From Deltaproteobacteria bacterium (GTDB lineage: Bacteria > Desulfobacterota > Deferrimicrobia > Deferrimicrobiales > Deferrimicrobiaceae): a stretch of 55,980 nt of DNA. The DNA lies in the NCBI GenBank assembly GCA_020346465.1, contig CP070783.1, forward strand, positions 1-55,980, given 5' to 3'. Of this stretch, positions 25,950 through 34,612 are shown piece after piece. Position 1 is the first letter of the stretch. Each line of letters starts with the position of its first letter. The notes under the pieces were generated by a model. The model saw only the letters and a program-made list of their open reading frames with translations. It did no database searches and was not told where the DNA came from. The translations under genes were made by a program, and so were the position numbers.

Positions 25950-27014
25950 CTACTTGTCGCCGCGCAATCTTCTGGTCCGCCCGTACATGTCGAGAAAGAT
26001 GTGCGCGATGAGGGCGAGCATGGTGCCGATCGTGAGGTACTTGAAGAATTGCGCGGTGTAATAGATGATCCCGGATTCCTTGCTGTGGGAGTCGACGTGC
26101 ATCTTCCCCACGGCGAAATTGGGGTTGGCCCCGGGGTGGCATTTCCCGCACGTCGCGGGAATGTTCTTCGGGTTGACCATGGAGCGCGGGTCCTCCGACG
26201 GCCGGATGTCGTGGACGCCGTGGCACGAGGCGCAGTTGGCCACGGTCCGGGAGCCGAAACCGCTCGCCACCCCGTGGAACGAGTTCTGGTAGGTGGTCAC
26301 CTGCTCCGCCTCGATCCCGTACTTGCTCATGATCGACACGGAGCCGTGGCACGTCGAGCACTGGGCGGCCACGTGGGTCGCGAACACGGTGGACTTGGGG
26401 TCCTTGTGGGCGTAGATCTTGTGCTCCCCGTGGCATCCGGTGCACGACGGGGCCTCCGGGATCCCCTGGGACACCGCCACGCCGTGGATCGACGTCTTGT
26501 ACACCGCGTAGATCTCGATGTGGCACCGCCCGCACGTCTCCGCGACATTCCCGCGGGAGACCGCCGATGTCGGGTCCTTCGTCTTGTGGATGGAGTGGTT
26601 CCCGTGGCAATCCTGGCAAAGGGGCGCCTTCGTGTTCCCACCGGCGATCGCGTTGCCGTGGACCGAGCCGAAGTACTCCAGGTACGCGTCGGACTGGGGG
26701 GCCCCTTCCGCGTTCCCCTTGTAGTGGCAGTGGGTGCAGGTCACGCGCTGCGGGCGCTGCCGGTGGGGGATCTCGCTCACGTCGAAATGGCAGTCCACGC
26801 ACGTCTTTTTTTCGTGGACGGACCCCTTCAGGCTGTCCGCCGTCGCAAACAGGTCCCGGATCTTCCCGTCGACGAGGATCTTCCGGAACTCCGGCTTCCC
26901 GTGGCAGAGCGTGCACTTTTCCAGCGAGATCCTGGCATCCGCCGGGAACCAGAAACCCTGGGCGATGACCCCCAGGGCGATGAAGATCGCTGCTGCGAGG
27001 AACGTCCCCCTCAT
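25950..27014 (-). CDS. Nine-haem cytochrome c with C-terminal membrane helix
   Basis: The 354-residue protein has a signal-like N-terminus (FLAAAIFIALGVIAQGFW), nine CxxCH sites, recurring SxHG motifs (FGSVHGNAIA, KTSIHGVAVS, QNSFHGVASG) and DP-S spacers, then a C-terminal membrane helix (LTIGTMLALIAHIFLDMYG). Its last two haems (VANCASCHGVHDI and ATCGKCHPGANPNFAVGKMH) are nearly the same as in the other two cytochromes upstream. The ATG at 27014 overlaps the cytochrome b stop as ATGA. It probably hands electrons between its partner cytochrome b and the periplasm. Confidence 0.9.
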   Translation of the reverse strand: MRGTFLAAAIFIALGVIAQGFWFPADARISLEKCTLCHGKPEFRKILVDGKIRDLFATADSLKGSVHEKKTCVDCHFDVSEIPHRQRPQRVTCTHCHYKGNAEGAPQSDAYLEYFGSVHGNAIAGGNTKAPLCQDCHGNHSIHKTKDPTSAVSRGNVAETCGRCHIEIYAVYKTSIHGVAVSQGIPEAPSCTGCHGEHKIYAHKDPKSTVFATHVAAQCSTCHGSVSIMSKYGIEAEQVTTYQNSFHGVASGFGSRTVANCASCHGVHDIRPSEDPRSMVNPKNIPATCGKCHPGANPNFAVGKMHVDSHSKESGIIYYTAQFFKYLTIGTMLALIAHIFLDMYGRTRRLRGDK

Positions 27015-27715
27015 ATCACCCCTTCTCCTTTGAGTTTCTCGTATTCCGCGGGATGCTCCTGCCGGAGCCACTCGGCGTCCACCTTCCCCGTCAGCCACGC
27101 CCGGTTCATCGGAAAGACGGACGGGTGCAGGTGGACGATGTACAGATGCCAGAAGAGAAGGATCACGAAGGCGAGCAGGCCCTGGTACCCGTGGACGATG
27201 AGGGTCAGGTCGAGCACGACTTTGGGGAGGTACCTCATGGAGAACGTCTCGGCCCAGAGGATGATCCCGGTCACGGAGATGAGGAAGACGCCGGTCGTCG
27301 CCCCCCAGTACTGGAACTTCTCCTTGTACCCGTACCTCCCGAAGCGGGGGTATTTGCTGTCCATCCCGAGGTTGAACCGCATCGCCAGGAAAAAGTCGTC
27401 GAAATCCCGCCTGGTGAGCCAGACCTCCCGCAACTCCCGTTTCCCCTCGCGGGAACAGAGCATGTAGAAGGCGTGGTAGACGAGCTGGGCCATCAGGAAG
27501 ACGGCGGCGGACCGGTGGATGATGCCCCGGTAGAGCACCCCGCCCTCGAGGCGGATCACGGCCGCCGCGAGCCAGTTGTCGTGGAACATCAGCGCAAAGC
27601 CGGTCACGGCGAGGACGAGGAGGGAAACCATCAGCAGGATGTGCTGCACGCGGAACAGCACCGACATCCGTTCCACGGTCACGGGGCTGCGGGGTTCTTC
27701 GCCCATCGGGGTCAT
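27011..27715 (-). CDS. Cytochrome b (b561-like), stand-alone
   Basis: This 234-residue membrane protein has four to five helices with conserved His: VQHILLMVSLLVLAVTGFAL, HRSAAVFLMAQLVYHAFYML, VFLISVTGIILWAE and LIVHGYQGLLAFVILLFWHLYIVHLHP. It shares FGRYGYKEKFQYWG and QEHPAEYEKL with the two other cytochrome b units in the operon. The start at 27715 follows GGAGGG and overlaps the upstream 11-haem gene by ATGA. It is the likely menaquinol-facing membrane partner of its multihaem neighbours. Confidence 0.9.
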   Translation of the reverse strand: MTPMGEEPRSPVTVERMSVLFRVQHILLMVSLLVLAVTGFALMFHDNWLAAAVIRLEGGVLYRGIIHRSAAVFLMAQLVYHAFYMLCSREGKRELREVWLTRRDFDDFFLAMRFNLGMDSKYPRFGRYGYKEKFQYWGATTGVFLISVTGIILWAETFSMRYLPKVVLDLTLIVHGYQGLLAFVILLFWHLYIVHLHPSVFPMNRAWLTGKVDAEWLRQEHPAEYEKLKGEGVI

Positions 27716-28968
27716 CCCTCCGTCTTTCCCGCCTTCGCTTTGCCGCGGCGGTGCCTCCCCAGCAGGTCCATGGCCACGTGCAGGACGAACAGGGTGACGA
27801 GCGTGCCGATGAAGATCGTGTAGAAGACGCGGACGGCGAACACGCCCATCGCCTTCTCGGGGCTCACCTCGACGTGGATCATCCCCTTGGCGAAGTTCTC
27901 CCCCGCGTTGGGGTGGCACTTGCCGCAGGTCCTGGGCAGGTTCGCCTTGTTGACCGGGGACGCGGGGTCCGAGGCCGGCAGGATGTCGTGGAAGGCATGG
28001 CAGGAAGCGCAGTTGGCCGCCTTGGTCATCCCGTATTCCAGGGCGATTCCGTGGAACGAATCCATGTAGCTGGAGAACCGCTTCTTCGGCAAGGCGTACC
28101 GGGAAGAGATCGCCTCCTTGTCGTGGCATGCCGAGCAGGTCCGGGGGACGTTTTTCACATAGACCGACGAGGCGGGGTCGGAGATCTTCGTGATCGTGTG
28201 CTCCCCGTGGCAGTCGGTGCACACGGGGGACTCCGCGATTCCCGCGCGCATCCCTTTCCCGTGCACGGAGCGCTCGTACTTCTCCAGGATGCCGGAGTGG
28301 CACTTGCCGCAGAGCGACGGGATGTGCTGCCGGTGGGTGGCGGACCGGGGCTGGTCCCCCGGGAGAATCAGGTGGTTCCCGTGGCAGTCCGTGCAGACCG
28401 CGGAACCGAGGAGGCCGGATTTCCTTGAGGCCATCCCGTGGACGCTCTCCCGGTACGCCGCCATCATCTTCTCGTCGGGCAGGTCGTACCTCTCCTCGAT
28501 GACCCGGTCTTCGTGGCACTCCAGGCAGACCCCGACGATGTTGAGCCGGAACGTGCGCGCCATCGGGTCCTGCACCTTGCGGATGTCGTGCTTGCCGTGG
28601 CAGTCGCCGCACCCCGGCACGTCCGGGTTCCCTTTCGCGCGCACGATCCCGTGGGTGCTCTGGGCGTACGACTTCGCCGCCTCCGTGTGGCATCGTCCGC
28701 ACGAAACCGGGGACAGCTTGCCGTGCGGCGCCTTGGCGTCCACGTGGCACGCCGTGCACGCGGCCTTCCCGTGGGTCGACGACCGGTACGCCTTCCCGTC
28801 GACGAACAGCGACCGGACCGTCCCGTCGGGCATCGTCATTTCGATCGTCTTGTCGCCGTGGCACTCCTGGCAATCCCCGACCGTCGGGCCCGCGTTCCCC
28901 GCCGTGGCCATGCCCCCTACCGCGGCCGCCAGGAGTCCGGCCATCACGAACGATCGCAACGGTTTCAT
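27712..28968 (-). CDS. Eleven-haem cytochrome c with C-terminal membrane helix
   Basis: The 418-residue protein has a signal peptide (FVMAGLLAAAVGGMATAG), eleven CxxCH sites, repeated STHG/SVHG/SFHG motifs that probably give distal His ligands, and a C-terminal helix (TIFIGTLVTLFVLHVAMDLL) that anchors it. The last two haem segments (NCASCHAFHDILPASDP, TCGKCHPNAGENFAKGMIH) match the cytochromes on either side. GGAGGAGAA lies before the ATG at 28968, which overlaps the stop of the fusion gene. It pairs with the cytochrome b encoded next. Confidence 0.9.
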   Translation of the reverse strand: MKPLRSFVMAGLLAAAVGGMATAGNAGPTVGDCQECHGDKTIEMTMPDGTVRSLFVDGKAYRSSTHGKAACTACHVDAKAPHGKLSPVSCGRCHTEAAKSYAQSTHGIVRAKGNPDVPGCGDCHGKHDIRKVQDPMARTFRLNIVGVCLECHEDRVIEERYDLPDEKMMAAYRESVHGMASRKSGLLGSAVCTDCHGNHLILPGDQPRSATHRQHIPSLCGKCHSGILEKYERSVHGKGMRAGIAESPVCTDCHGEHTITKISDPASSVYVKNVPRTCSACHDKEAISSRYALPKKRFSSYMDSFHGIALEYGMTKAANCASCHAFHDILPASDPASPVNKANLPRTCGKCHPNAGENFAKGMIHVEVSPEKAMGVFAVRVFYTIFIGTLVTLFVLHVAMDLLGRHRRGKAKAGKTEG

Positions 28969-31013
28969 TTCTCCTCCGTCAGCAGCGTGCTCGTTCCCGG
29001 GATCCCTTCTCCTCCGTGCCGTTCCCGCTCCTCGATCTCCTCGAGTTCGAGCGGGTGCTCGTGCTCCATGTGGTGGCGGGACAGCTTCCCGTCGATCCAG
29101 GTAAACGACATGGGAGCGAAGTCCGGGTTGATGATCACGTAGTACAGGTGCCACACGAAGATCGCCAGGGTGGCGAGAATCGCCTCATAATAGTGGACCA
29201 GGGTGGCGACGTCCAGTCCCCACATCGGGATCCGCTTCAGGGTCTCGTTCTCGAACCAGAGCATGAACCCCGTGACGACCATGACGATCGTGCCCCACAC
29301 GAGGGCGAGGTATTCGGCCTTCTCCACGTAGCTGTACCGGCCGAACTTCGGCTTGTGGTCGGAGATCCCGATGTAGTACTGCAGCATCGCCACGACGTCC
29401 AGCGCGTCCTGCCAGCGGGGCATCATCCTTGCCAGCTGGTCCCGCCCGCGCTCCGTGAAGATGGCGTAGAACATGTGGTACACGGAGGTCGCCACCATCA
29501 CGATCGCGGCCGCCCGGTGCCCGTCTCCCCGAAGGGCGACGTTCGTCGCGTCCGACAGGAACGGGATCGACCACTTGAACTTGAGCGCGAACCCCGTGAC
29601 GACGAGGACGAAGAAGCTCGACAGCGTCAACAGGTGCTGGATCCGCTCGGAGCGGTTCAACCGCTCGTAGCCGGGGTGCGACCACTCCTGTCTCTCCCGG
29701 TAGAGGGCCTGCATCTTCCGGAGGTAGTCGGCCCCGTTGTGGAGGACCATCCCCCCGATGACGACGACGATCAGCCAGATGTAGATGTTCTCCACCCAAT
29801 ACTTGACGGTGCCCCCGATCCCGCCCGCGCCGGCGTGGATGTTCCCCTTGGCGAAGTTCTCCGTCGCGCCGGGGTGGCACTGCCCGCAGGTCACCGGCAG
29901 GTTTTTCGGGTTCACCGTGGAGCGCGGGTCTGCCGTCGTGAAGATCTCGTGCACGCCGTGGCAGGAGGAGCAGTTCGCCACGGTCCTGTCGCCCAGCCGC
30001 TGGGAGAGGCCGTGGAAGCTGTCCCGGTACCCCTTGACCTTGTCGGTCTGGACGCCGTACCGGGCGGCGAGCTTCTCGGCGGCGTGGCACGAGGGGCACG
30101 TCTTCTCGGAGATGGCCATGAAGGAGACCGCGGAGCGGGGGTCATCCGCCTGCCGGATCTCGTGCTCCCCGTGGCACTCGGTGCATCCCGGGGCGTCGGG
30201 TACGCCGCGGGCCAGCGCCACGCCGTGCACGCTCTCGCGGAAGATCGTGTAGACACCGTAGTGGCATTTCCCGCACGTCTCCGGGATATTCGTCCGGTAG
30301 ATGGGGGAGAGCGGGTCGAACCGGTCCTTGAGATCGTGGGCGCCGTGGCAGTCGACGCACGAGGCGGATTTGTTCAGCCCCTTCTCCACGATCGCCTTGT
30401 TGTGGATGCTCTTCTCGTACATCCTCGCCGCGCCGGGGATGGCGATCCCCCCCTGTTCGATCACCTCCCGGTTCCCGTGGCACCGGGTGCACGTTGCGGC
30501 GATATTCCGGAAATAGACGGGGGACGAGGAAAGAGACGACTTGGGGATCGCGTGCGCCCCGTGGCAGTCCGAGCAGCGGGGAGCCTCGATCCCCGCCATC
30601 CTCTTGTACCCGACCACGTGCCGGCTCTTGGCGTACACGGCCGCCTCCCCGGAGTGGCAGCCGGAGCAGTCGACCGCCTTGAGCCGCGCCGTGTGCGGCA
30701 GGTCCGAGACGTCCGCATGGCAGTCCGTGCAGGAGAGGTCCGCGTGCACCGAAGCCTCATACAGCCCGGCGTCCACATGGAGGCTGATCCCCGGGAAGGG
30801 AGAGGCGACCCGGTGGGGCCTTTCCGGCCCCCCAGGGGTCACGTTCGACTCCCTGTCCTCGGCCGACCAGGAGAGGATGTCCCGGTCTCCGTGGCAGTCG
30901 AGGCACTCGGAGTTTTCCATGGCCCGCAGCGAAGAGGGGCCAGACGCGAGCAGGAGTGCAACTGCCCCGACGAGACCGACAATGCGGATTCTTCCCCGGT
31001 GCAAGGGGAACAT
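28965..31013 (-). CDS. Fused multihaem cytochrome c - cytochrome b
   Basis: The 682-residue protein has a signal helix (~11-31) and eleven CxxCH sites between residues 37 and 380. A membrane helix follows (~404-424), then a full cytochrome b part (~455-640) with His at about 460, 499, 513, 607 and 622. The layout recalls Geobacter CbcL (a c/b fusion tied to low-potential metal reduction), but haem number and context must be compared. It fuses what the next genes encode separately. The ATG at 31013 has GGAAAGGAAGGG upstream; it is first in the operon. A palindrome at 31100-31114 lies in the promoter region. Confidence 0.9.
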   Translation of the reverse strand: MFPLHRGRIRIVGLVGAVALLLASGPSSLRAMENSECLDCHGDRDILSWSAEDRESNVTPGGPERPHRVASPFPGISLHVDAGLYEASVHADLSCTDCHADVSDLPHTARLKAVDCSGCHSGEAAVYAKSRHVVGYKRMAGIEAPRCSDCHGAHAIPKSSLSSSPVYFRNIAATCTRCHGNREVIEQGGIAIPGAARMYEKSIHNKAIVEKGLNKSASCVDCHGAHDLKDRFDPLSPIYRTNIPETCGKCHYGVYTIFRESVHGVALARGVPDAPGCTECHGEHEIRQADDPRSAVSFMAISEKTCPSCHAAEKLAARYGVQTDKVKGYRDSFHGLSQRLGDRTVANCSSCHGVHEIFTTADPRSTVNPKNLPVTCGQCHPGATENFAKGNIHAGAGGIGGTVKYWVENIYIWLIVVVIGGMVLHNGADYLRKMQALYRERQEWSHPGYERLNRSERIQHLLTLSSFFVLVVTGFALKFKWSIPFLSDATNVALRGDGHRAAAIVMVATSVYHMFYAIFTERGRDQLARMMPRWQDALDVVAMLQYYIGISDHKPKFGRYSYVEKAEYLALVWGTIVMVVTGFMLWFENETLKRIPMWGLDVATLVHYYEAILATLAIFVWHLYYVIINPDFAPMSFTWIDGKLSRHHMEHEHPLELEEIEERERHGGEGIPGTSTLLTEEK

Positions 31014-31099
31014 GGTCGCTCCCTTCCTTTCCCTGTGAGAATGATTGGGCTGGTTCAATGCGGCATCCCTATTTGCGACCCATTACGATTATTGTCGAC

Positions 31100-31114
31100 T
31101 GTATACATAATACA
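31100..31114 (-). promoter_or_regulatory. TGTATAC palindrome upstream of cytochrome operon
   Basis: TGTATACATAATACA matches 12 of 15 positions of the operator-like palindrome before gltA (16814-16828). It lies 87 bases before the cytochrome start codon. Confidence 0.5.
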
Positions 31115-31175
31115 TCGCAGGCCAAGAATCAAGACGAATTTTCCTTTCCCGGACGGTTTTTTCACCACTTATGTT

Positions 31176-31197
31176 GAAAAATTCTGTAGAAAAATTC
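31176..31197. repeat. Tandem GAAAAATTC repeats
   Basis: Two exact 9-base copies (31176-31184 and 31189-31197) are separated by TGTA, in an otherwise GC-rich region upstream of the cytochrome operon. Possible activator or repressor site. Confidence 0.4.
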
Positions 31198-31391
31198 GAC
31201 GGTGCGCCCGGGGCAGGGGTAGCAACCCCGGGGCGGAGCATCCTTCCGGCACGTACCGGTGGAACCGGGAATCCCCGCAGGAGATTCCAAGGGGGCGGAA
31301 ACCGGCTCCGGAGATGGGACCTGTTTTATCCGGTTGAAAACCATCTCTCCTTGGGGGGTTAGAAGAATTTCCTTTTTTTCCCCTCTTTTCC

Positions 31392-31456
31392 TTGACAGCC
31401 CAAACCGGACACCATATCTTGTATCCGTGATAATCCTCGACCACAAGATACGCTAT
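31392..31456 (+). promoter_or_regulatory. nrdJ promoter with NrdR-like boxes
   Basis: TTGACA (31392-31397), 17 bases, TATCTT (31415-31420). ACACCATATCTTGTAT (31409-31424) matches 13 of 16 positions of the NrdR box consensus as I recall it and covers the -10. A weaker second box lies at 31441-31456, about three helical turns on, the usual NrdR spacing. Confidence 0.6.
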
Positions 31457-31494
31457 CATTAAAGTAGGATAATACCTGCAGGGGAGCAGCCACG

Positions 31495-33942
31495 ATGGAT
31501 CTGAACCAGCCGGTTTCCACGCCCACCCTTCCGGGGGGCGACAAGCCGGAGACCCTCCTGGTCCCCGGAACCAGGGATCTTCCGGCCCACCCTCCGGGCA
31601 AGTGGACCGACCGGATGAAGGCGAAGTACGGCCCGATGCCGATCTCGGAGAACGCACGCAAGGTTCTCGAGCGCCGGTACCTCAAGACGGGCCCCGGGGG
31701 GGAGAGGAGCGAGACCCCCGAGGAGATGCTGGCGCGCGTGGCCTACGACATCGGGATGGCGGAAGGACTGTACTACGGTTCCGTCCCCGAGGTCGTCCTC
31801 CGGTGGGCGGAGCGGTTCTACGCCATGATGAGCCGGCTCGACTTCCTGCCCAACTCGCCCACCCTGATGAACGCCGGGCGGGAGCTGCAGCAGCTGTCGG
31901 CGTGCTTCGTGCTGCCGGTCGACGACTCGATGGAATCGATCTTCGAGGCGGTCAAGAACACCGCGCTCATCCACAAAAGCGGCGGAGGGACCGGCTTCTC
32001 CTTCTCCCGGCTGCGCCCCCGGCACGACGTCGTCAAGTCCACCAAGGGGATCTCCTCGGGGCCCATCTCGTTCATGACGGTGTTCGACGCGGCGACCGAG
32101 ACGATCAAGCAGGGGGGAACCCGGCGCGGGGCGAACATGGGGATCCTGCGGGTCGACCACCCCGACATCCTCGATTTCATCTCCTGCAAGATGAAGAACG
32201 ACCGCCTGAACAACTTCAACATCTCCGTGGCCCTCACCGAGGAATTCATGAGGGCGGTGGAGACCGACGGGGAGTACGACCTCGTCAACCCCCACTCCCG
32301 CGCGGTCGTCGCGAGCCTCTCCGCCCGCGAGGTGTTCGAGAAGATCGTGGACGCCGCGTGGCGGAACGGGGAGCCGGGAATCATCTTCCTCGACCGGATC
32401 AACCGGGACAACCCCACGCCGAAGATCGGCGCCATCGAGAGCACGAACCCGTGCGGCGAGCAGCCGCTTCTCCCCTACGAGAGCTGCAACCTGGGCTCCA
32501 TCAACCTCGCCGGCATGGTGACGGGCGAGAACGGGGGCATCCAGATCGACTACGAGAGGATGCGCGGGACGGTCCACGACGCGATCCGGTTCCTGGACAA
32601 CGTGATCGACAGGAACAACTACCCCCTCCCCGAGATCCGGCAGATGACGATGGGGAACCGGAAGGTCGGGCTGGGGGTGATGGGGTTCGCCGACATGCTC
32701 ATCAAGCTGGGGATCCCCTACGACTCGGACGAGGCCCTGGCCGTCGCCCAGGAGGTGATGAGCTTCATCCAGGAGGAGTCCGTCAACGCCTCGTCGCTCC
32801 TCGCGCGCGAGCGGGGCCCCTTCCCGAACTTCCCGGTGAGCGTGTTCGCGGACCGGGGGACGGTCGCCCGGCGCAACGCCACGACGACGACGATCGCCCC
32901 GACGGGGACCATCAGCATCATCGCCGGCTGCAGCAGCGGCATCGAGCCCCTCTTCGCCCTGTCCTTCATCCGCAACGTGATGGACAACGACCATCTCGTC
33001 GAGGTGCACCCCCTCTTCGAGGCCGAGATGAAGCAGCGCGGCATCTTCTCGGCGGAGCTGATGCGGGAGATCTCCCGGAAGGGGACCCTGCGGCACGTGG
33101 AGGGGATCCCGGAGGAGGTGCGCAGGGTCTTCGTGACGGCGCACGACATCTCTCCCGAGGCGCACCTGCGGATGCAGGCCGCCTTCCAGAAGCACGTCGA
33201 CAACGCCGTCTCCAAGACGGTGAACTTCCCCGCGGAAGCGACCCGGGGGGACATCCGCAAGGTCTACCTCCTCGCCTGCCGCCTGAGCTGCAAGGGAGTC
33301 ACCGTCTACCGGGACAAGAGCCGGGAGGAGCAGGTGCTCAACATCGGCGAGGTGAACCGGGCGGAAACGGCGCCGGCGCCCGGTCGTCCGGCAGAGGAGG
33401 CCGGTTACGTCTCCACCCGCCCCCGGCCCGACACCCTGATCGGGGTCACCAAGGAGATGAAGACCAGCTGCGGGAAGATCTACGTCACGATGAACTGCGA
33501 CGAGAAGGGGATCTTCGAGGTGTTCAACCAGATGGGAAAAGCGGGCGGGTGCGCCGCATCGCAGTCCGAGGCGATCGGCAGGCTCGTCTCCCTGGCCCTC
33601 CGTTCGGGGGTCAAGCCCGACGCGATCGTCAAGCAGCTGAAAGGGATCTCGTGCCACCTTCCGGCGTGGGCCGGAAACGGCGCGAAGATCATGTCGTGCG
33701 CGGACGCGGTGGCCAAGGCCGTCGAATGGTACATCGACAACGTCAACCGGATGTTCCCCGCCCACGCGGCATTGGCGGAACCTCTGCCCTCCGACCCCGG
33801 GGAGGACCCCTCCCGGCAGGTAAGCTCTCTCGGCAGCGAGGGGTTCGAGGTGGCGCGGGGCGCCTGCCCGGACTGCGGCAGCCAGGTCGAGATGCAGGAG
33901 GGGTGCCTCAAGTGCCGTTCGTGCGGCTTCTCGGAGTGCTAG
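31495..33942 (+). CDS. nrdJ: Adenosylcobalamin-dependent ribonucleotide reductase (class II)
   Basis: This makes deoxyribonucleotides using a B12-derived radical, with or without oxygen. The 815-residue protein shows FLPNSPTLMNAG, LSACFVLPVDDSMESIF, HKSGGGTGFSFS, GGTRRGANMG, the active-site STNPCGEQPLLPYESCNLGSINL, TIAPTGTISIIAGCSSGIEPLF, and a C-terminal zinc ribbon CPDCGSQVEMQEGCLKCRSCG. The last part, after ~650, is the TSCPD-like region (TSCGKIYVTMNCDEKGIFEVF). No class I subunit is nearby. The promoter carries NrdR-like boxes. tmk follows after 43 bases. Confidence 0.96.
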   Translation: MDLNQPVSTPTLPGGDKPETLLVPGTRDLPAHPPGKWTDRMKAKYGPMPISENARKVLERRYLKTGPGGERSETPEEMLARVAYDIGMAEGLYYGSVPEVVLRWAERFYAMMSRLDFLPNSPTLMNAGRELQQLSACFVLPVDDSMESIFEAVKNTALIHKSGGGTGFSFSRLRPRHDVVKSTKGISSGPISFMTVFDAATETIKQGGTRRGANMGILRVDHPDILDFISCKMKNDRLNNFNISVALTEEFMRAVETDGEYDLVNPHSRAVVASLSAREVFEKIVDAAWRNGEPGIIFLDRINRDNPTPKIGAIESTNPCGEQPLLPYESCNLGSINLAGMVTGENGGIQIDYERMRGTVHDAIRFLDNVIDRNNYPLPEIRQMTMGNRKVGLGVMGFADMLIKLGIPYDSDEALAVAQEVMSFIQEESVNASSLLARERGPFPNFPVSVFADRGTVARRNATTTTIAPTGTISIIAGCSSGIEPLFALSFIRNVMDNDHLVEVHPLFEAEMKQRGIFSAELMREISRKGTLRHVEGIPEEVRRVFVTAHDISPEAHLRMQAAFQKHVDNAVSKTVNFPAEATRGDIRKVYLLACRLSCKGVTVYRDKSREEQVLNIGEVNRAETAPAPGRPAEEAGYVSTRPRPDTLIGVTKEMKTSCGKIYVTMNCDEKGIFEVFNQMGKAGGCAASQSEAIGRLVSLALRSGVKPDAIVKQLKGISCHLPAWAGNGAKIMSCADAVAKAVEWYIDNVNRMFPAHAALAEPLPSDPGEDPSRQVSSLGSEGFEVARGACPDCGSQVEMQEGCLKCRSCGFSEC

Positions 33943-33985
33943 CCGGCGTCGAGGGCTCCCTTCCTTCGGAACCCGGCGGCGCGTC

Positions 33986-34612
33986 TTGAAGGCCCCGTTC
34001 GTCACGTTCGAGGGAATCGAGGGGTCCGGCAAAACCACGCAGGTCGGGCTTCTGTCGGAATACCTCGCCGGGAAAGCGGTCCCCCACATCGTGACCCGGG
34101 AGCCGGGCGGGACCCCCCTGGCCGACGAGATCCGGGGACTCCTCCTCGCCCGGCGCGAGGAGCGCGTCTTCCCCGAGACCGAACTTCTCCTCTACGAGGC
34201 CGCGCGCGCCCAGCACGTCCGCGCGGTCATCCTTCCCTCCCTCTCCTCGGGAAAAGCCGTCCTGGCCGACCGCTTCAGCGACGCCACCTCCGCCTACCAG
34301 GGCTTCTCCCGGGGGATCGACGCCGCCCGGATCGAGGGGCTGAACGCATTCGCCGCCGGAGGCCTCCTCCCGGACCTCACCCTCCTGTTCGACATCGATC
34401 CCGAAGACGGGTTCCGCAGGCTCCCCGGCAGGGGGAGGCGGGCGGACCGCATGGAATCCGAGACCATCGAGTTCCACCGGAAAGTCCGCGAGGGGTATCT
34501 CCGCCTGCAGGCCGCGAGCCCGGACCGGATCGTGCGGATCGACGGAGCGCCCCCGGCCGGGGAGGTCTTCCGCCGCGTGCAGGCGGTGGTCGCGGCGCGG
34601 TTCGGATGGTAG
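33986..34612 (+). CDS. tmk: Thymidylate kinase
   Basis: Tmk phosphorylates dTMP to dTDP. The 208-residue protein has P-loop FEGIEGSGKTTQ, the TREPGGTPLADEIRGLLL segment, the DR motif ADRFSDATSAYQGFSRG, and a lid region with Arg residues (LPGRGRRADRMESE). The TTG start at 33986 is the only good choice: sequence similarity begins immediately after it. It overlaps holB by seven bases. It sits with nrdJ upstream, so DNA precursor genes are linked. Confidence 0.94.
   Translation: MKAPFVTFEGIEGSGKTTQVGLLSEYLAGKAVPHIVTREPGGTPLADEIRGLLLARREERVFPETELLLYEAARAQHVRAVILPSLSSGKAVLADRFSDATSAYQGFSRGIDAARIEGLNAFAAGGLLPDLTLLFDIDPEDGFRRLPGRGRRADRMESETIEFHRKVREGYLRLQAASPDRIVRIDGAPPAGEVFRRVQAVVAARFGW

Larger units (their letters stand above)
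31014..31494. other. Cytochrome operon / nrdJ divergent regulatory region
   Basis: These 481 bases contain no gene I can support. They hold the TGTATAC palindrome (31100-31114), a tandem GAAAAATTC pair (31176-31197), a GC-rich stretch with hairpins (GGGGT/ACCCC at 31216-31229; GAGATGG/CCATCTC at 31311-31347), and the nrdJ promoter with NrdR-like boxes (31392-31456). Confidence 0.6.

Noticed and set aside
31201-31360. Cobalamin riboswitch before nrdJ
   Set aside because: Some GGTG/GGGAAT-like bits occur, but the clear nrdJ promoter lies downstream of them, so they would not be in the leader. The conserved B12 box is not convincing.
31020-31370. c-di-GMP (GEMM) riboswitch before the cytochrome operon
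   Set aside because: Such switches precede cytochromes in Geobacter, but I could not find the conserved core on the minus strand.
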